Below, one piece after another: positions 51,744 through 62,106 of a stretch of 64,000 nucleotides of DNA. Position 1 is the stretch's first letter. Every line of letters starts with the position of its first letter. The stretch is from assembly GCA_022592445.1 (NCBI GenBank), contig JABYQR010000081.1:1-64000 (forward strand), read 5' to 3'. Under the pieces are notes generated by a model, which was not told the DNA's origin, ran no database searches, and saw only the letters and a program-made list of their open reading frames with translations. The stretch comes from Cytidiella melzeri. Taxonomy: Eukaryota > Basidiomycota > Agaricomycetes > Polyporales > Irpicaceae. The translations under genes were made by a program, and so were the position numbers.

Positions 51744-52490
51744 TCAGTCAGTTGAATCGCAGTACTTAGTAGAAATGAGAGTCACAGAGTAATAATCACC
51801 GGACAGGTCAAACGATCCGCCCATCGCTGGCACTCTCAGACAAATACCCAAACGCTGGTCCTTGACGAAAGGGCAGGAGACTCTTGGAAGGTCTATGTCG
51901 GCCTTGAAGCATTCTTCTCTGTAATCAAACCACTGGAGCCTACGTTGATGTCTTGTGGCGTCCACGCCTTCTTGCAGGCGGTTACATGTCTTGCGAAGGA
52001 GCGGCCGAGAACAGGATGAACGACGCCATGTTAGCGAACGAAAGGACGACAAGCGTAAAACCTTGCCTCTTGTGGGATGCCTTGCGTGCAAATGACAAGT
52101 TTCTCGACGTGTTGCTCGTGACCACGATGTGCATGCGGGCATTGCAGCGGAGGAAAGAACTGACGAATAAACCTCTTGAGCGTTCACGTCGTCAGAATTG
52201 TACGCCGAGTCGGTTTCGAGCCCTGTCTTGGCGCGAGATTTCATGACGGAGTTGCTGCAGGCGCAGAGGGAGGAGTAGCTGCAGTGAGCATGAAATAGCT
52301 GCGTAGCTAACAGGTCACTTGGCTGCTCTTGTGAGCGAGCCCGAACTGCTGGAAGTGTATCACAAAATTTCTCATCGCCGTTCTGTTTCTGTACAATAGG
52401 CTTCTCATCGTCACCCTCGGGGCCGCTGTCTGCATGCAGAGTGTCAGTTGCTTGGGAGCTACCGGCGGGACGGGCAGCTCGCGAGAGTGT
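51744..52490 (-). CDS. Doubtful hypothetical reading frame
   Basis: A frame stays open for about 250 codons on the minus strand; the first ATG is at 52244, giving 166 aa. The upstream part is hydrophilic and acidic (DSGPEGDDEKPIVQKQNGDE), protein-like in composition; the middle is Arg/Cys/Ser-rich and looks like chance translation. No domain recognised. It could be the tail exon of a gene starting further right, or an open frame by chance. The stop at 51744 is certain; the start is not. Confidence 0.2.
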   Translation of the reverse strand, partial: TLSRAARPAGSSQATDTLHADSGPEGDDEKPIVQKQNGDEKFCDTLPAVRARSQEQPSDLLATQLFHAHCSYSSLCACSNSVMKSRAKTGLETDSAYNSDDVNAQEVYSSVLSSAAMPACTSWSRATRRETCHLHARHPTRGKVLRLSSFRSLTWRRSSCSRPLLRKTCNRLQEGVDATRHQRRLQWFDYREECFKADIDLPRVSCPFVKDQRLGICLRVPAMGGSFDLSGDYYSVTLISTKYCDSTD

Positions 52491-52695
52491 AGGAGTAAGA
52501 GGTTACCAACTGTCGAAAATCCAAAATCAGTGTTTCGACCACAATGTAAGAAAATATTCGATGGCGTACTTGTCGTCTCTGAGGGCGAGGCACTGCGGCA
52601 TACAAGTAATACGCGCGTTGAGGCGACCGTCAAGGCGGAAGCAGCGGCTTAAGAACATGTAATGCAAGAACGATCGTCGAGAGGCCGTAGATGAG

Positions 52696-52744
<49 letters not shown>

Positions 52745-53098
52745 AGAGAGCGAGAAATTGCACGAGAGGTAGATGTTGCTCCAGCGGGGACCACAGCCTC
52801 AAATGCGTCTAGTGGTCAATTCTAGTGCACAAGACAACATACCTACTCGATTTTGTGAGCTCCAGGCGAGCACAGAGGGCCGTGTCACAGTATCCAGTGT
52901 ATTCTTGCAACGGGTCATATAATATAAATGTTGCTGAATGGTATACTGGGAAGGGATCCCTGAATCCTAGACATCGATTTCTGGAGAAAGTAGCCGATCG
53001 GGATCTTGTAAGTCTGCGGCAGAGAAACATAGCTGTTCCGCCTGGGGTCTAATGGAAACTTTGAGTTTCCACGATTGTGCAGCACTTCCATACATATC
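52491..53098. other. Intergenic with AG microsatellite
   Basis: Holds the (AG)19 tract at 52699-52736 and the 3' region of the zinc-finger gene to the right. No gene recognised. Confidence 0.5.
52699..52736. repeat. (AG)19 microsatellite
   Basis: Perfect AG dinucleotide run of 38 bp, followed by an imperfect GAGCGAGCGAGAGAGAG continuation. Non-coding; likely length-polymorphic between strains. Confidence 0.95.
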
Positions 53099-54133
53099 TT
53101 ACCCGAAACTCGCTCGTAGAACCTCGTCTAGGAGTGCATCCTTCCGTTCTCGCCAACATTTTTCCTCGTAACGCACCATCCTCAGCCCTTCAATCAGGTT
53201 GGCGTGTTCATCCAGTGCGTGTTTGTGCTTCGCTTTCATAATGAGATATTTCACCATTGTAGGCGTCTTTCCTAGTATCAAGCCGGTAGACTGGTCCATT
53301 TGCTCTAGCAGATAGGCAGGGATGTCTTCATCCTCTTCGTCATCCACGTAGTCCGGTGTCACAGACCGACGGCCGTTCGCACTGACTGAATGGTCTCCAA
53401 CTGTGTCGAACGGCGAGAGCCTATCGTCTTCTACAACTTCCGGAGGGTCAACCTTAAAGCTACCGTAGCCATCGCCTGTGGCCAACGTAGAAGGTTCAGG
53501 CTCTTCTCGTTTGCGCTTTCGATTACCTCCTCTACCAGGAGCTGGAGGGATGATGTTGTGTTGTATACGCATATGCTTTGCAAGCGCGTCTGAGCGAGTG
53601 AATGACTTGTCACATTCTAAGAAAGCAGTGAGTTGAGAACAATGGGCACTGTAAGCCAACGATTTACCTGGCCTGGAGCAGATGAAGGGCTTTTCGCCTG
53701 TGTGCGAACGTATGTGGGATATGAGGGCAAAGCGAGAGGTTTGTGCGATTCCGCGCCGTGCACATGTCTTCCACTCGCATGTGTAGTTCGATTTATGCAC
53801 GCCTATGTGGTCTTGAGAGGAAGATAAGTTTCAACAAATCTGTCAACACATGGAGGGCCACGCACCATTATGTATATGCTCGATAAGTGACGGTAGGTGA
53901 TTGAACACCCGACCACACTCTTCCCATTGACATGAAATCGTGTCTTCTCCTTCGCCGTCAGCTGCGAGAGCTTTGTCCACACTCGCTGGGGAGCACGCTC
54001 TCGATGCTGACCCTGGATCTAGCTCTCCGATTCCATTTATCGACAAGTCATCCTCGGAGAAAGAGTCTGAAAGATCATGAGAAGAGGATATTCCTGGAGA
54101 AGGAGACGGTGAGAACGGTGGACTCTGTGCCAT
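53099..54133 (-). CDS. C2H2 zinc-finger protein (Iec1/YY1-like)
   Basis: Three or more exons, about 300 aa, on the minus strand. N-terminus is Ser/Pro-rich and acidic; then a first finger (CQWEECGRVFNHLPSLIEHI and HN), a second split over an intron (YTCEWKTCARRGIAQTSRFA, then LISHIRSHTGEKPF), and a third (CDKSFTRSDALAKHMRIQHN), followed by a basic NRKRKREEPE stretch and a helical C-terminus (MVKYLIMKAKHKHALDEHAN, LRMVRYEEKCWRERKDALL). The finger layout and helical tail resemble fission-yeast Iec1, the YY1-like INO80-complex subunit; that assignment is from memory and not tested. Divergent from TAF11, a general transcription factor. Confidence 0.8.
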
Positions 54134-54402
54134 TTCTCAAAAGACTTTTGCCGTATGGTGTTCGCGTGTAGCAATTGCGTTCGATAGTATCAAAGACTAG
54201 GATGGCCGTCGAGACCAAGCATTATAACCCAAGTAAGTTACGAGTAGCGTATGTCGCCAATAAGCTAAACCCAATTTCTTACTTGTCAATGGTAACTTTT
54301 TTTTGTGTAGTAATAACTATATACACATTAATTTTGTTACTTGGGTAATTGCGTTTAGTACCATTACTAGTAGAGACGCTCTGCAACTCTCACATTCGCA
54401 CC
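54134..54402. promoter_or_regulatory. Divergent promoter Iec1-like / TAF11
   Basis: 269 bp between the two start codons. Most of it is an AT-rich block bounded by 10-bp inverted repeats (54227-54236 ACCCAAGTAA; 54337-54346 TTACTTGGGT), which may be a small inserted element. No TATA box clearly placed for either gene. Confidence 0.5.
54227..54346. repeat. MITE-like 120 bp element with 10-bp inverted ends
   Basis: ACCCAAGTAA at the left end and its exact reverse complement at the right end enclose an AT-rich 100 bp. Partial internal copies of the same word (CTTACTTG near 54279; GGTAAC near 54291) are visible. No clean target duplication could be defined: the flanks read TATA and AATT. It could be a MITE or a chance palindrome in a promoter. 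Confidence 0.35.
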
Positions 54403-55427
54403 ATGAGCTCCCCATTTGCGACGTATCCTGCCCCAGAACGCTCGTTTGTACCTTCAACTTACAATGCTAGAGGTGGAAATGCGACGCCAGTACGAGGAAC
54501 AGGCGCAAAACGCGGACGCAAACCGAAGAACACCGTCCTGAACACCACAGAATCGTTACGGCATCCACAGAGTGCGTCGCCGACGACAAGCCAGCCTACA
54601 CCGATCCAATGGGCCGCAATTCAATCCACGTCGACTGTAGCAGCCAGCTCTAGCGCTGTATCTCAGCCACAGAGTCCAGCAACGCCGGCAGCAGCTGCAG
54701 ACGATGTATCTCAACAGGCGCAGCTGGGCTCAGAGACAGGAGGGATACTAAGTTTGCCAGGCGTCAGCACGCCGCAGGTCACTGTAGGAGAAGGCACCTT
54801 CTCAGCTAGGGCTTCCGCTGCGCCTATGGGACCACCGGGTGCTGAAGAGGAGGGAGAAGGAGAAGATGAGCTGTTGCCTGCGATGGCGGATGACGATTAT
54901 TCCGCGCAACTGTCATGGCAGAGTCAGTCGAAGGATAATCTCAAGTAAAATCTTCGACGTTGCCTCCTCGTTGTCTCGTCGATTGAACTGGCGCTGCAGG
55001 GTGCTCATGGATAACTTCACCCCGGCGCAGTACGACCGCTTTGAAGCGTACAGACGGCATGCTCTTCCTAAACAGGCGGTTCGAAAGGTATGCACCTCTT
55101 CACATTGCATACCGCAGTATTTGACGTGTAGTCAGGTTATTCAACAAACACTTGGACAACAGGTATCCCAGCCAGTGGCGCAAATTGTAGCTGGTTTTGC
55201 CAAGGTTTTCGTAGGCGAAGTCATCGAAAGAGGTGCGTGAACAGTTTCTTCGCTCTCATACTCTGATGAACCGCGCATCGTTAGCTCGCGCCGTACAGGA
55301 ACGGAGAGGCGACGTTGGGCCGTTGTCTCCTGATCACCTGCGTGAGGCGTACAGAATTTATCAGAACGAAACAGGAAGGGTTGGGGCTGCGCGGCCACTC
55401 AAGGGCAAACGATTGTTTGTTAGGTGA
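54403..55427 (+). CDS. TAF11: TFIID subunit TAF11
   Basis: Predicted join(54403..54944, 55000..55087, 55136..55232, 55285..55427), 289 aa. TAF11 pairs with TAF13 through a histone fold in TFIID and contacts TFIIA/TBP. Evidence: a low-complexity Ser/Thr/Ala/Gln-rich N-terminus of about 180 residues with KRGRKPKN (AT-hook-like) and an acidic [12 protein letters not shown], then the conserved TAFII28 domain: [88 protein letters not shown]. It ends KGKRLFVR. All phases close. The long disordered N-terminus is fungal-typical. Confidence 0.95.
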
Positions 55428-55560
55428 TGAAAACCAAGAGTGTGTATTCCGAAGTCATTATGAAATGTCCAATCACCGTGCATTTGAGTCGACGTTACCT
55501 TGCCCTTGTTGATGGATACCGAGCAAGTTCGCCAGTTGTAATTCACATGAGGTTCCACTG

Positions 55561-56814
55561 TCAATGATAATCTGTGATAACCGTACCAATACCATGCTCC
55601 TTGGCGCAATCAACGACTGCGCGAGAAATCGCAGCGTCTTGGACCCCAACACCGACTGACTTAAAGATTGTCACGTCTCCCACCCTGATTTGCTGGACTT
55701 CGGTCTCTGGGAGTGACCACTGAGACTTGCTGTCGAAGTGTATCAGTTCTCCAAGTTCTACGAGATCTTCAGCGCCGATACCGGCTGCGATGACTTCTCC
55801 TGCCTCAAGCTACGCGATACGCAATGTCTGTTCGTGACATGGCCTGATTGCAAGAGAGTGGACTCACCAGCACGCCTTGCTTGTAATCTACGACAAGCTT
55901 AGACGCTCGTCTGATGAGGTCTGCGTCAACTTCGTGCCTGAGAACGATCCAAACCTTTCAGCTATTGAACTACCAGGAGTGTCAATCATAGGTTGAACGC
56001 ACATTGTGGGGGTATACGACCCTATCAGGCAGAGGTGCGTTCCCGGCGAGACGTAGCTAGACGGGAATAGAGGTAGCGTCGATGATGTCGCAGTAATGAC
56101 AATGTTTGCTGTCTGGATTACATGCCGCAGCGCTGATTGCTCCTTGCCTGTTTCGTCCAAGAGCGATAATCCCTGGAATGCTACACCTGCATGGCTCTTT
56201 CGTAGACACTCTACCAGCGCGGCGAGCCTCGCGTTCCGGGTGCGATTGAAGATTGTGCACTTGCTGATTGTAGGATACGCTGAGAGGAATAATGACAGAT
56301 GTGCAGAGATTTGTGCACCTGCCCCGATGGCGACGAGGTTCTGGGGAGAGCGCGCTTCAGGAAGAAGTATGACTTGCGTTGCTAGAAGCGAGCCTAGACG
56401 GACGACAGAATATTCATAACGGAGTCGAGAGAAGGAATCATATCACTTACTGGCGGCATTGCGAAGGGCGGTCAACTTGCGGGCATTGATGAGGGCGGTG
56501 ACCTCTCCACTTCGTTCGTCAAGGACCGCTGTGCTACCTGGAAGGCCGCGTTCCTTGACATCTGTAGGAGCAGTAGCCGTAGGTACCGATACAATCTTGA
56601 TTGCTGTACCAGACGAAGCCAGTCGAGACGGCATGAAGAGCACATGATGGTTTGTGCTTGCGATGGTACTGCGATGCGGGATTGTCACTCTGCCTTTATT
56701 GTCGGATGATGCAAGGTCTGCGAATACTCTTGCCATCAGGTCCACCAACTCGACTGGTGTGAACCTGGCGATGACGCTGTCGACATCGGTGGCAGAGAGG
56801 ACCAGAAGATCCAT
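55561..56814 (-). CDS. Ornithine cyclodeaminase / mu-crystallin family protein
   Basis: Four exons, about 360 aa, minus strand. The family binds NAD(P) and acts on small amino or imino acids (ornithine cyclodeaminase, ketimine reductase, alanine dehydrogenase of archaeal type). Evidence: VLSATDVDSVIARFTPVELV, HHVLFMPSRLASSGTAIKIV, GLPGSTAVLDERSGEVTALI, NARKLTALRNAASS, VAIGAGAQISAHLSLFLSAY with the GAGAQ dinucleotide site, CTIFNRT, IVITATSSTLPLFPSSYVSP, HEVDADLIRRASKLVVDYKQ, EAGEVIAAGIGAEDLVELGE, VTIFKSVGVGVQDAAISRAV. The start ATG is at 56814; exact substrate cannot be assigned. Downstream TAF11 is convergent with it. Confidence 0.9.
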
Positions 56815-57478
56815 GGACACTGCTTGAACGCTGCTAAATTAGACGAGTTTCAGCATCGTGTCAACAAATGAAAGTATAGGTATAGCTTTTGTTCCAAGAT
56901 TAGATGGTGCTGATATTTGCTGGTGGAAACCTACCAAGGTTACCGTTATTGCTATGTATGCTATTGCTATGTAGCTTGAGCTTGAAAAGCAATGCTGGTG
57001 GTTACGTTCAGAAGCCGCGCCGAGGTCTAATCGCCATTTGTCTCCGGAGCGGTGTGCACCTTGGCGGTACCGTTGCGTCGCCGCGCGATCACAATATAAC
57101 AGTAACATAGCAACTGTAAGTCGATATAACTGCACAGGGATCATCGAGTTGCCGACCACAGCCTGCATAAGGGGTGTATACAGCTACGGTGCCCTGCTGA
57201 ATACCCCATGTCAAAGGAAAGTCGCGGTATACAGAGTCACATCGTAGATCAAGTAGTGTAGTAAGTGGAAGAAATCCATTGAGTAACGAGGTCCCTATCC
57301 CATCTTTACTAGACTCAGGCTACAGTGAGTGTTGTGGTTGTGGTTTGGATAGGATGGACGTGCTCTCGAGTCTCGTGTCGCAAAGAATCCTACATTGACA
57401 TATTTTGTCCACAAAGACCCTTTGACGAATTGGCCTCCGTATACCACAAGTTCTCTGCTCCACATGAATGTCGGACCC
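56815..57478. other. Intergenic, nothing recognised
   Basis: 664 bp between two minus-strand genes; promoter of the cyclodeaminase-family gene on the left. Only short frames; no structured element seen. Confidence 0.45.
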
Positions 57479-58112
57479 CTACGTGGGCACTTGGTCGACT
57501 TCCATACTGTCGTCTGCATCGGCTGCGAGCTGGGTGAATGTCTTCGGGGCAAATGTACCTGTAGCCTCAGATCCTCCTTCGGTTTCCTGAGCAGCTCTGG
57601 AGGGACGTCTAGGCATCATGACCCCGTCAAACGAAGCTTTCTTCGCGGCCAGAGTCGGACTGCGGACGGATTTGCGACGCCGAGCAGGCGTAGCACGACT
57701 TGGCCGAAGAGGCATCAAGGTCTTCAGCGATGCTCTACGTCGTTCGGTCATGCGAGATTCTCGTCCACTTCTTCGTGGCGAAGAGGAAGCTGGTCGTTCA
57801 AGGGTGCGATTTGCTTGTCTCGCCGGGCGGAGAGGTGCTTGTCGAGACGCGCTCGTGGTACTGCCATCGCGATTCTTTTCCTTCTCAGCTTCGAGCTTCT
57901 TCAGCACATCCTCCACTGAGGCCATATACATCAATAGACAGCAGGTGGTACACCTATGATAACTCACAGCCTTCGCTCTCGATAGCGTTTATGACTGCAC
58001 TCATGTCGTCTCGGCGACGGACGTAACCCGCCACACCGAGGTCCCTGCATACTGTCCGCAGTGTTTCGACTTTCACCTGATCCCAGGGGAACTGGGAGGT
58101 CTTTGGAGGCAT
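57479..58112 (-). CDS. Small basic protein with SAP-like N-terminus
   Basis: Predicted complement(join(57479..57915, 57968..58112)), 193 aa. I do not recognise the family with confidence. The first 48 residues (FPWDQVKVETLRTVCRDLGV then YVRRRDDMSAVINAIES) fit a SAP-type helix-turn-helix pattern used for DNA/RNA binding. Next is a short Lys/Glu helix (VEDVLKKLEAEKEKN), then a long Arg/Ser/Pro-rich disordered region with repeated blocks (PLRPARQ, LMPLRPSRAT, MMPRRPSRAA), and an acidic end (AADADDSMEVDQVP). The composition suggests a nuclear or chromatin-associated protein; this is inference. Confidence 0.65.
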
Positions 58113-58779
58113 TGCAGGCAGCGACGAGTGTAGGATAAAGGTCAGACAAGAGATCCTGAGGCACAAACGCCCGTCTACTATCTTCTTTCCGCAATTGCCG
58201 TTAAACTTCTGCGTCAACGTTGGAACTTGTGGCAGTATTCACCGACAGGTGAAGAAGTCCAGCCCCAAGACTTCCATTACTGGAGCGTGTTGAGATATTT
58301 CGCGCGTCTGTGCTGTGTTTTGCTGTGTTTCTTTATCATTGCGAAAATCTTTTCGTTTCCTCCGCTTGTACAGCCTTCGCACTGCTGACAAAGTGTTACA
58401 CGTTTCATAGTGTAACAAGGTTACCTTACTTGATCAAGCAGCCTACTGAACAGTCTCCCGCAAATTACATATATACAAGCTGCTTCTGTCACCAGCACCT
58501 CAAAGCTTACAATCTTCCCCAAGGTGTAAGTACTTTCTTGGACTCTTGCTTTGTATTCATACTCATACTGCTTTGTAGATCCTTTACGCCAGCTCAAATT
58601 GCCAATTGCATCACCAGAGCCTAGCATTGTGAACATCCTGCACCACCAAAACTGCTTCACTGGACACTGGTCAGTAAGTACATTGTTGTCTGTGTTGCAC
58701 TTGCCACTGTACTAAGATTGTTTTTACAGCTAGCTGTGTCTTCAAACCCTCAAACTGCCCTTTGTCATCCTATACAGTC
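58113..58779. other. Promoter and leader of small secreted-protein gene
   Basis: Contains a short inverted repeat (TGTTACAC 58394-58401 / GTGTAACA 58410-58417), a TATA-like ATATATA at 58469-58475, and two well-formed introns in the presumed leader: 58526-58578 (GTAAGT...TGTAG) and 58674-58729 (GTAAGT...TACAG). The next ORF starts at the first ATG after the second intron. Confidence 0.5.
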
Positions 58780-59145
58780 ATGTGGCTCTCAACCTCTCTT
58801 GTCTTGTTTGCTATCATTGTCTCCAGCACATCCCATACAGTGACTGTGTCTGCCGCTCCATACAGCACTATTGCAGCCTGCTATACCACATTCACTATTG
58901 ACACCAGCAACTTGGAGAGACAGAGCACAGCCAACTGTCACAACCCACATGATCAAATTGATCTCATCAAAAGGGCAGGATCAGAAAGAAAGAAAATCAA
59001 CAGCCTACAGGATGCATTGGCTATCATACGTGAATCAGACATGCCAAAAGATGAATTGGAAGAATTGCAGGAACAGGTCAGAGAAGCATTTGACAAGAGG
59101 CAGAAAAGCAGTGATAAAGGGTCTGGTAAAATGGAGCTAAGATAG
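58780..59145 (+). CDS. Small secreted protein ORF, 3' end interrupted by transposon
   Basis: 121 codons ending in a TAG whose last base is the first base of the transposon's left repeat, so this stop is partly made by the insertion. N-terminus is a clear signal peptide (MWLSTSLVLFAIIVSSTSHT then VSAAP). The mature part has two Cys (AACYT, TANCH), a dibasic IKRAG site and a Lys/Glu-rich helical end (DELEELQEQVREAFDKRQKS). Family not recognised. The frame continues on the far side of the element for about 15 codons (from 62107), suggesting an original ORF with a slightly longer C-terminus. The leader introns support transcription. Confidence 0.55.
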   Translation: MWLSTSLVLFAIIVSSTSHTVTVSAAPYSTIAACYTTFTIDTSNLERQSTANCHNPHDQIDLIKRAGSERKKINSLQDALAIIRESDMPKDELEELQEQVREAFDKRQKSSDKGSGKMELR

Positions 59146-59167
59146 GCCCAGGACTGTTTCGACTACA
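59146..59167 (+). repeat. Left terminal inverted repeat
   Basis: 22 bp, begins GGCCCAGGACTG and ends CGACTAC; exact inverted copy at the right end. A TA precedes it. Confidence 0.95.
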
Positions 59168-59323
59168 TCACGTGGCTAAAAAGCCGTCACTCGGTGTCAC
59201 GCATTTTATGTCTTAAATAAATCAATAACTCCAATAACAAGCCAAACGTAGACATATGTGTGATCAAATGATAATTAAACTTTCTCTGAGCAAGGGCCAC
59301 CGACTCTACGACAGCAATCCAGC

Positions 59324-61945
59324 ATGAGCGAGCACGGAAAACGCAAGCGGGGAATCTCCCAGTCTATCACGGAGTGGGGTGGGCAGGCAAAACGGAAGAT
59401 TTCGGGGATTTTGAGCCGCAAGTCTTCGAAAGAACAGCCTTTAGGTGATAAAGTGAGTGTCATCAGAGCCTGAGCACTCAAAGCAGAAGGCAGAATCACT
59501 TATCTTTTCTAGGGAGAAGCACTTTCCTCAGTAGACATGCAGCAGGGTACCCAAGGCAATGGTTCTGCAGGCTCTGATGTGCCCGAGATTAGCACTGTAG
59601 TCGAGAGTCAGCCAGTGTCCACGGCCTATGAGAAAATTCAACCTACCACTTCAGCTCCTTCTGGGGGTGATACAACGTCGTCTCGTGCATCTAGCACTTC
59701 GTCTCTCGGTCGCATTTTCAATACCAGTCAGCTCAGGTTTCGACTTCAGTCCACTTTTGAGGAAATCACCACACCCACCTGGTCATCTTGTTCCCCAGTC
59801 TCTCCCGCATCATCCATCATGAATCTACCATCCAGAATGACCTCCCCGAGCCCATACACCTTATCCAATGCTTCGTCCAACTGGTCCTCGAGCCGAGGCA
59901 GTTTGATCAGCTTCGCGAGCGATGTTGTCTCGGAGAACTCAGAGTTGGGACCCCCGGAACCTTTAATCGTCGAGATTGATGCAACCGAGCGGGATTCAGA
60001 CATGGAAGATGCTGTGGACGAAATGGAGGATGAGCTAGAGCCGGAGATTGGTACGGGAGGTGACAACAAACCAGTGCAGTCTATTACTTCGGCCTATACT
60101 CCACCTCCCGAGAAAGATGAAGCTTATCGTGCTTGGGAAGATCTGAAGGCATTGCTCGAGCCTCGCAAACCTTCGGGTAAAGGGAAGAAGCCTTTTGAGG
60201 GTGGTGACCACTTACAGAAGCGTATGGAGATGATGAGAATGTTTCTTTGGCTGTACATCTCGGGAGATCCGCCGGCATGGATCGACGCTTCGATGCGCAC
60301 AGCTGCCGCAAACGAAGGTGGAACAGGTCTTGCACGACGTCTCCGAAAATGGGCGCGAAATTTCATCGATGACCGCCACGATCTACCTGTCAACTTCAAC
60401 GGCATGTGGAAACCGTCAGCACTAGAGAACGAAGAGCTGGAGGTTGCACTTAGCGAGCATCTCCAATCTGTTGGACAGCATGTTCGTGCTCTTGATATTG
60501 TTGAGTTCCTTGCGGAACCAAATACTCAAACACGATTTGGGCTGAAGAAGACCATCGGACTCTCGACTGCTCAGGGATGGATGCACCGTTTGCGGTACAG
60601 ATGGGCCAAGCTTCCGAGTGGACAGTACGTTGATGGACACGAGCGCGAAGATGTTGTTAAATATCGCCAAGAGGTTTTTCTGCCGGCATTGGAGAAGCTG
60701 CGGCCATTGTTACGGCAGTACGATGTCAATGGCGAAGAAGTTGCACCTACAGACTCTGATGGCAATCTTGTCATTGATCCGGCTCGTCGTACTGTTATCT
60801 GGTGGCACGATGAATCGACGTTCTATGCAAATGATCGTCGTAAGGTACGATGGGTACATGAAAACGAAAAGGCCGTACCTCGAGCAAAAGGCGAAGGTGC
60901 ATCATTAATGGTTTCGGACTTCGTCTCAGCAGACTACGGCTGGCTACGATCTGCGGATGGAAAGAATTCGGCTCGTCGCTTGTTCCGTCCTGGAAAGAAT
61001 CGTGATGGATACTATACAAATGCCGATATCCTGGAACAGGTTGCAGCTGCCATTGAACTTGTCCATCAAGAGTGGCCCAACGACGACCACTGCTTCATTT
61101 TTGACAATGCTCCCACTCACCTGAAACGAGCAGATGACGCTTTCTCCGCCCGTAGCATGCCAAAGAATCCCTCGACTCTGGAAAAGAATTTTGGCGTAGA
61201 CAGCACTGTATCGGCGGATGGGAAGCCGGTATACAGCCCTGATGGAAAGCTACTCAAGGAGCGCCGTCCAATGACAGATGGGGTTCTATCGGACGGCACA
61301 ACTCAACCTCTTTATTTCCCATTGGATGACTCCGACCCTGCACGTCGTGGCGCATTCAAAGGTATGGCAATAATTCTCACGGAACGAGGCTACGAGAATG
61401 CACATCAGCTCCGCGCGCAATGCCCCAAATTTCAATGCCCCCCACCTTTGAACGGTCTTGCACCTCTAGAATTCTACTCCACCAACCCATGCTGCTGCCG
61501 TCGCCTTCTCTTTCATCAGCCGGACTTTACCAATGCAAAGTCCCTTCTCGAGCTTCGATGCGAGAAGGAAGGTGTCGGCTGCATATTCCTCCCGAAATTC
61601 CATTGTGAGCTCAATCCAATTGAGCAGTGCTGGGGGTACTCGAAGCGGATCTACCGCAAGAATCCGACTTCGAAGAAGGAGGCAGATCTCGAGGCAAATC
61701 TCATTGCAGCTCTTGACTCGGTTCCTTTGAAATCCATTCGCCGGTAAGTGACATGATCTTTGTGCATACCATGGCTGTTCTAACCATCTCGACGCAGATT
61801 CTCTACTCGCGCTCTGCGCTTTTCGGATGCCTACTATAAGGGCCTTAACGGAAAGCAGGCCGCGTGGGCCAGTAAGAAATATTCAGGCCATAGAGTAATC
61901 CCCAGGGATGTTTTCGAACGCCTCACAGCCGAGAATATAGTTTAG
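59324..61945 (+). CDS. DDE transposase of the element
   Basis: Predicted join(59324..59452, 59513..61743, 61798..61945), 835 aa; phases close at both introns. N-terminal 300 residues are Ser/Thr-rich and acidic, after a basic start (GKRKRGISQS). The middle contains helical segments (TIGLSTAQGWMHRLRYRWAK) that may bind the ends. The DDE core is visible: first Asp in WWHDESTF (about residue 476), second Asp in FIFDNAPTH (about 574), Glu in ELNPIEQCWGYSKR (about 747). The second Asp and Glu are 173 positions apart, with a Cys-rich insert (CPKFQCPPP, NPCCCRRLLF) between them; Tc1/mariner enzymes have about 34-40 there. The family is common in agaricomycete genomes as unnamed proteins. Confidence 0.9.
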
Positions 61946-62082
61946 ATTTTTTTCTCATATTCTCTAAAGTACACAACAATGAATACATAGATTCTAAGTA
62001 TGTTCCAGCGCAAGCATGAGACATAGAGGCTTATCCGAACAGCGCACGTGATAATCACATGACATGTCACAGTGTGACGATA

Positions 62083-62104
62083 GTAGTCGAAACAGTCCTG
62101 GGCC
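62083..62104 (-). repeat. Right terminal inverted repeat
   Basis: Exact reverse complement of the left 22-bp repeat; followed by TA at 62105-62106. Confidence 0.95.
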
Positions 62105-62106
62105 TA

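Larger units (their letters stand above)
59146..62104 (+). mobile_element. DNA transposon, IS630/Tc1-mariner-like, complete
   Basis: A 2,959 bp element with perfect 22-bp terminal inverted repeats (start GGCCCAGGACTG) flanked on both sides by TA (59144-59145 and 62105-62106), the target duplication typical of IS630/Tc1/mariner elements. Subterminal sequences are also related: both ends carry ATCACGTG and a CGTCAC...TGTCA-type block. It encodes one spliced transposase gene covering most of the length. Identical ends and an open frame suggest recent insertion. The immediate flanks extend the symmetry (TAAGA on the left, TCTTA on the right), so the target was a palindrome around TA, or the repeats are longer than counted. 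Confidence 0.93.

Noticed and set aside
59537..61747. Transposase as a single 736-residue uninterrupted ORF
   Set aside because: Clear introns on both sides add a basic N-terminal exon and a 49-codon C-terminal exon in phase, so the spliced 835-aa model is preferred.
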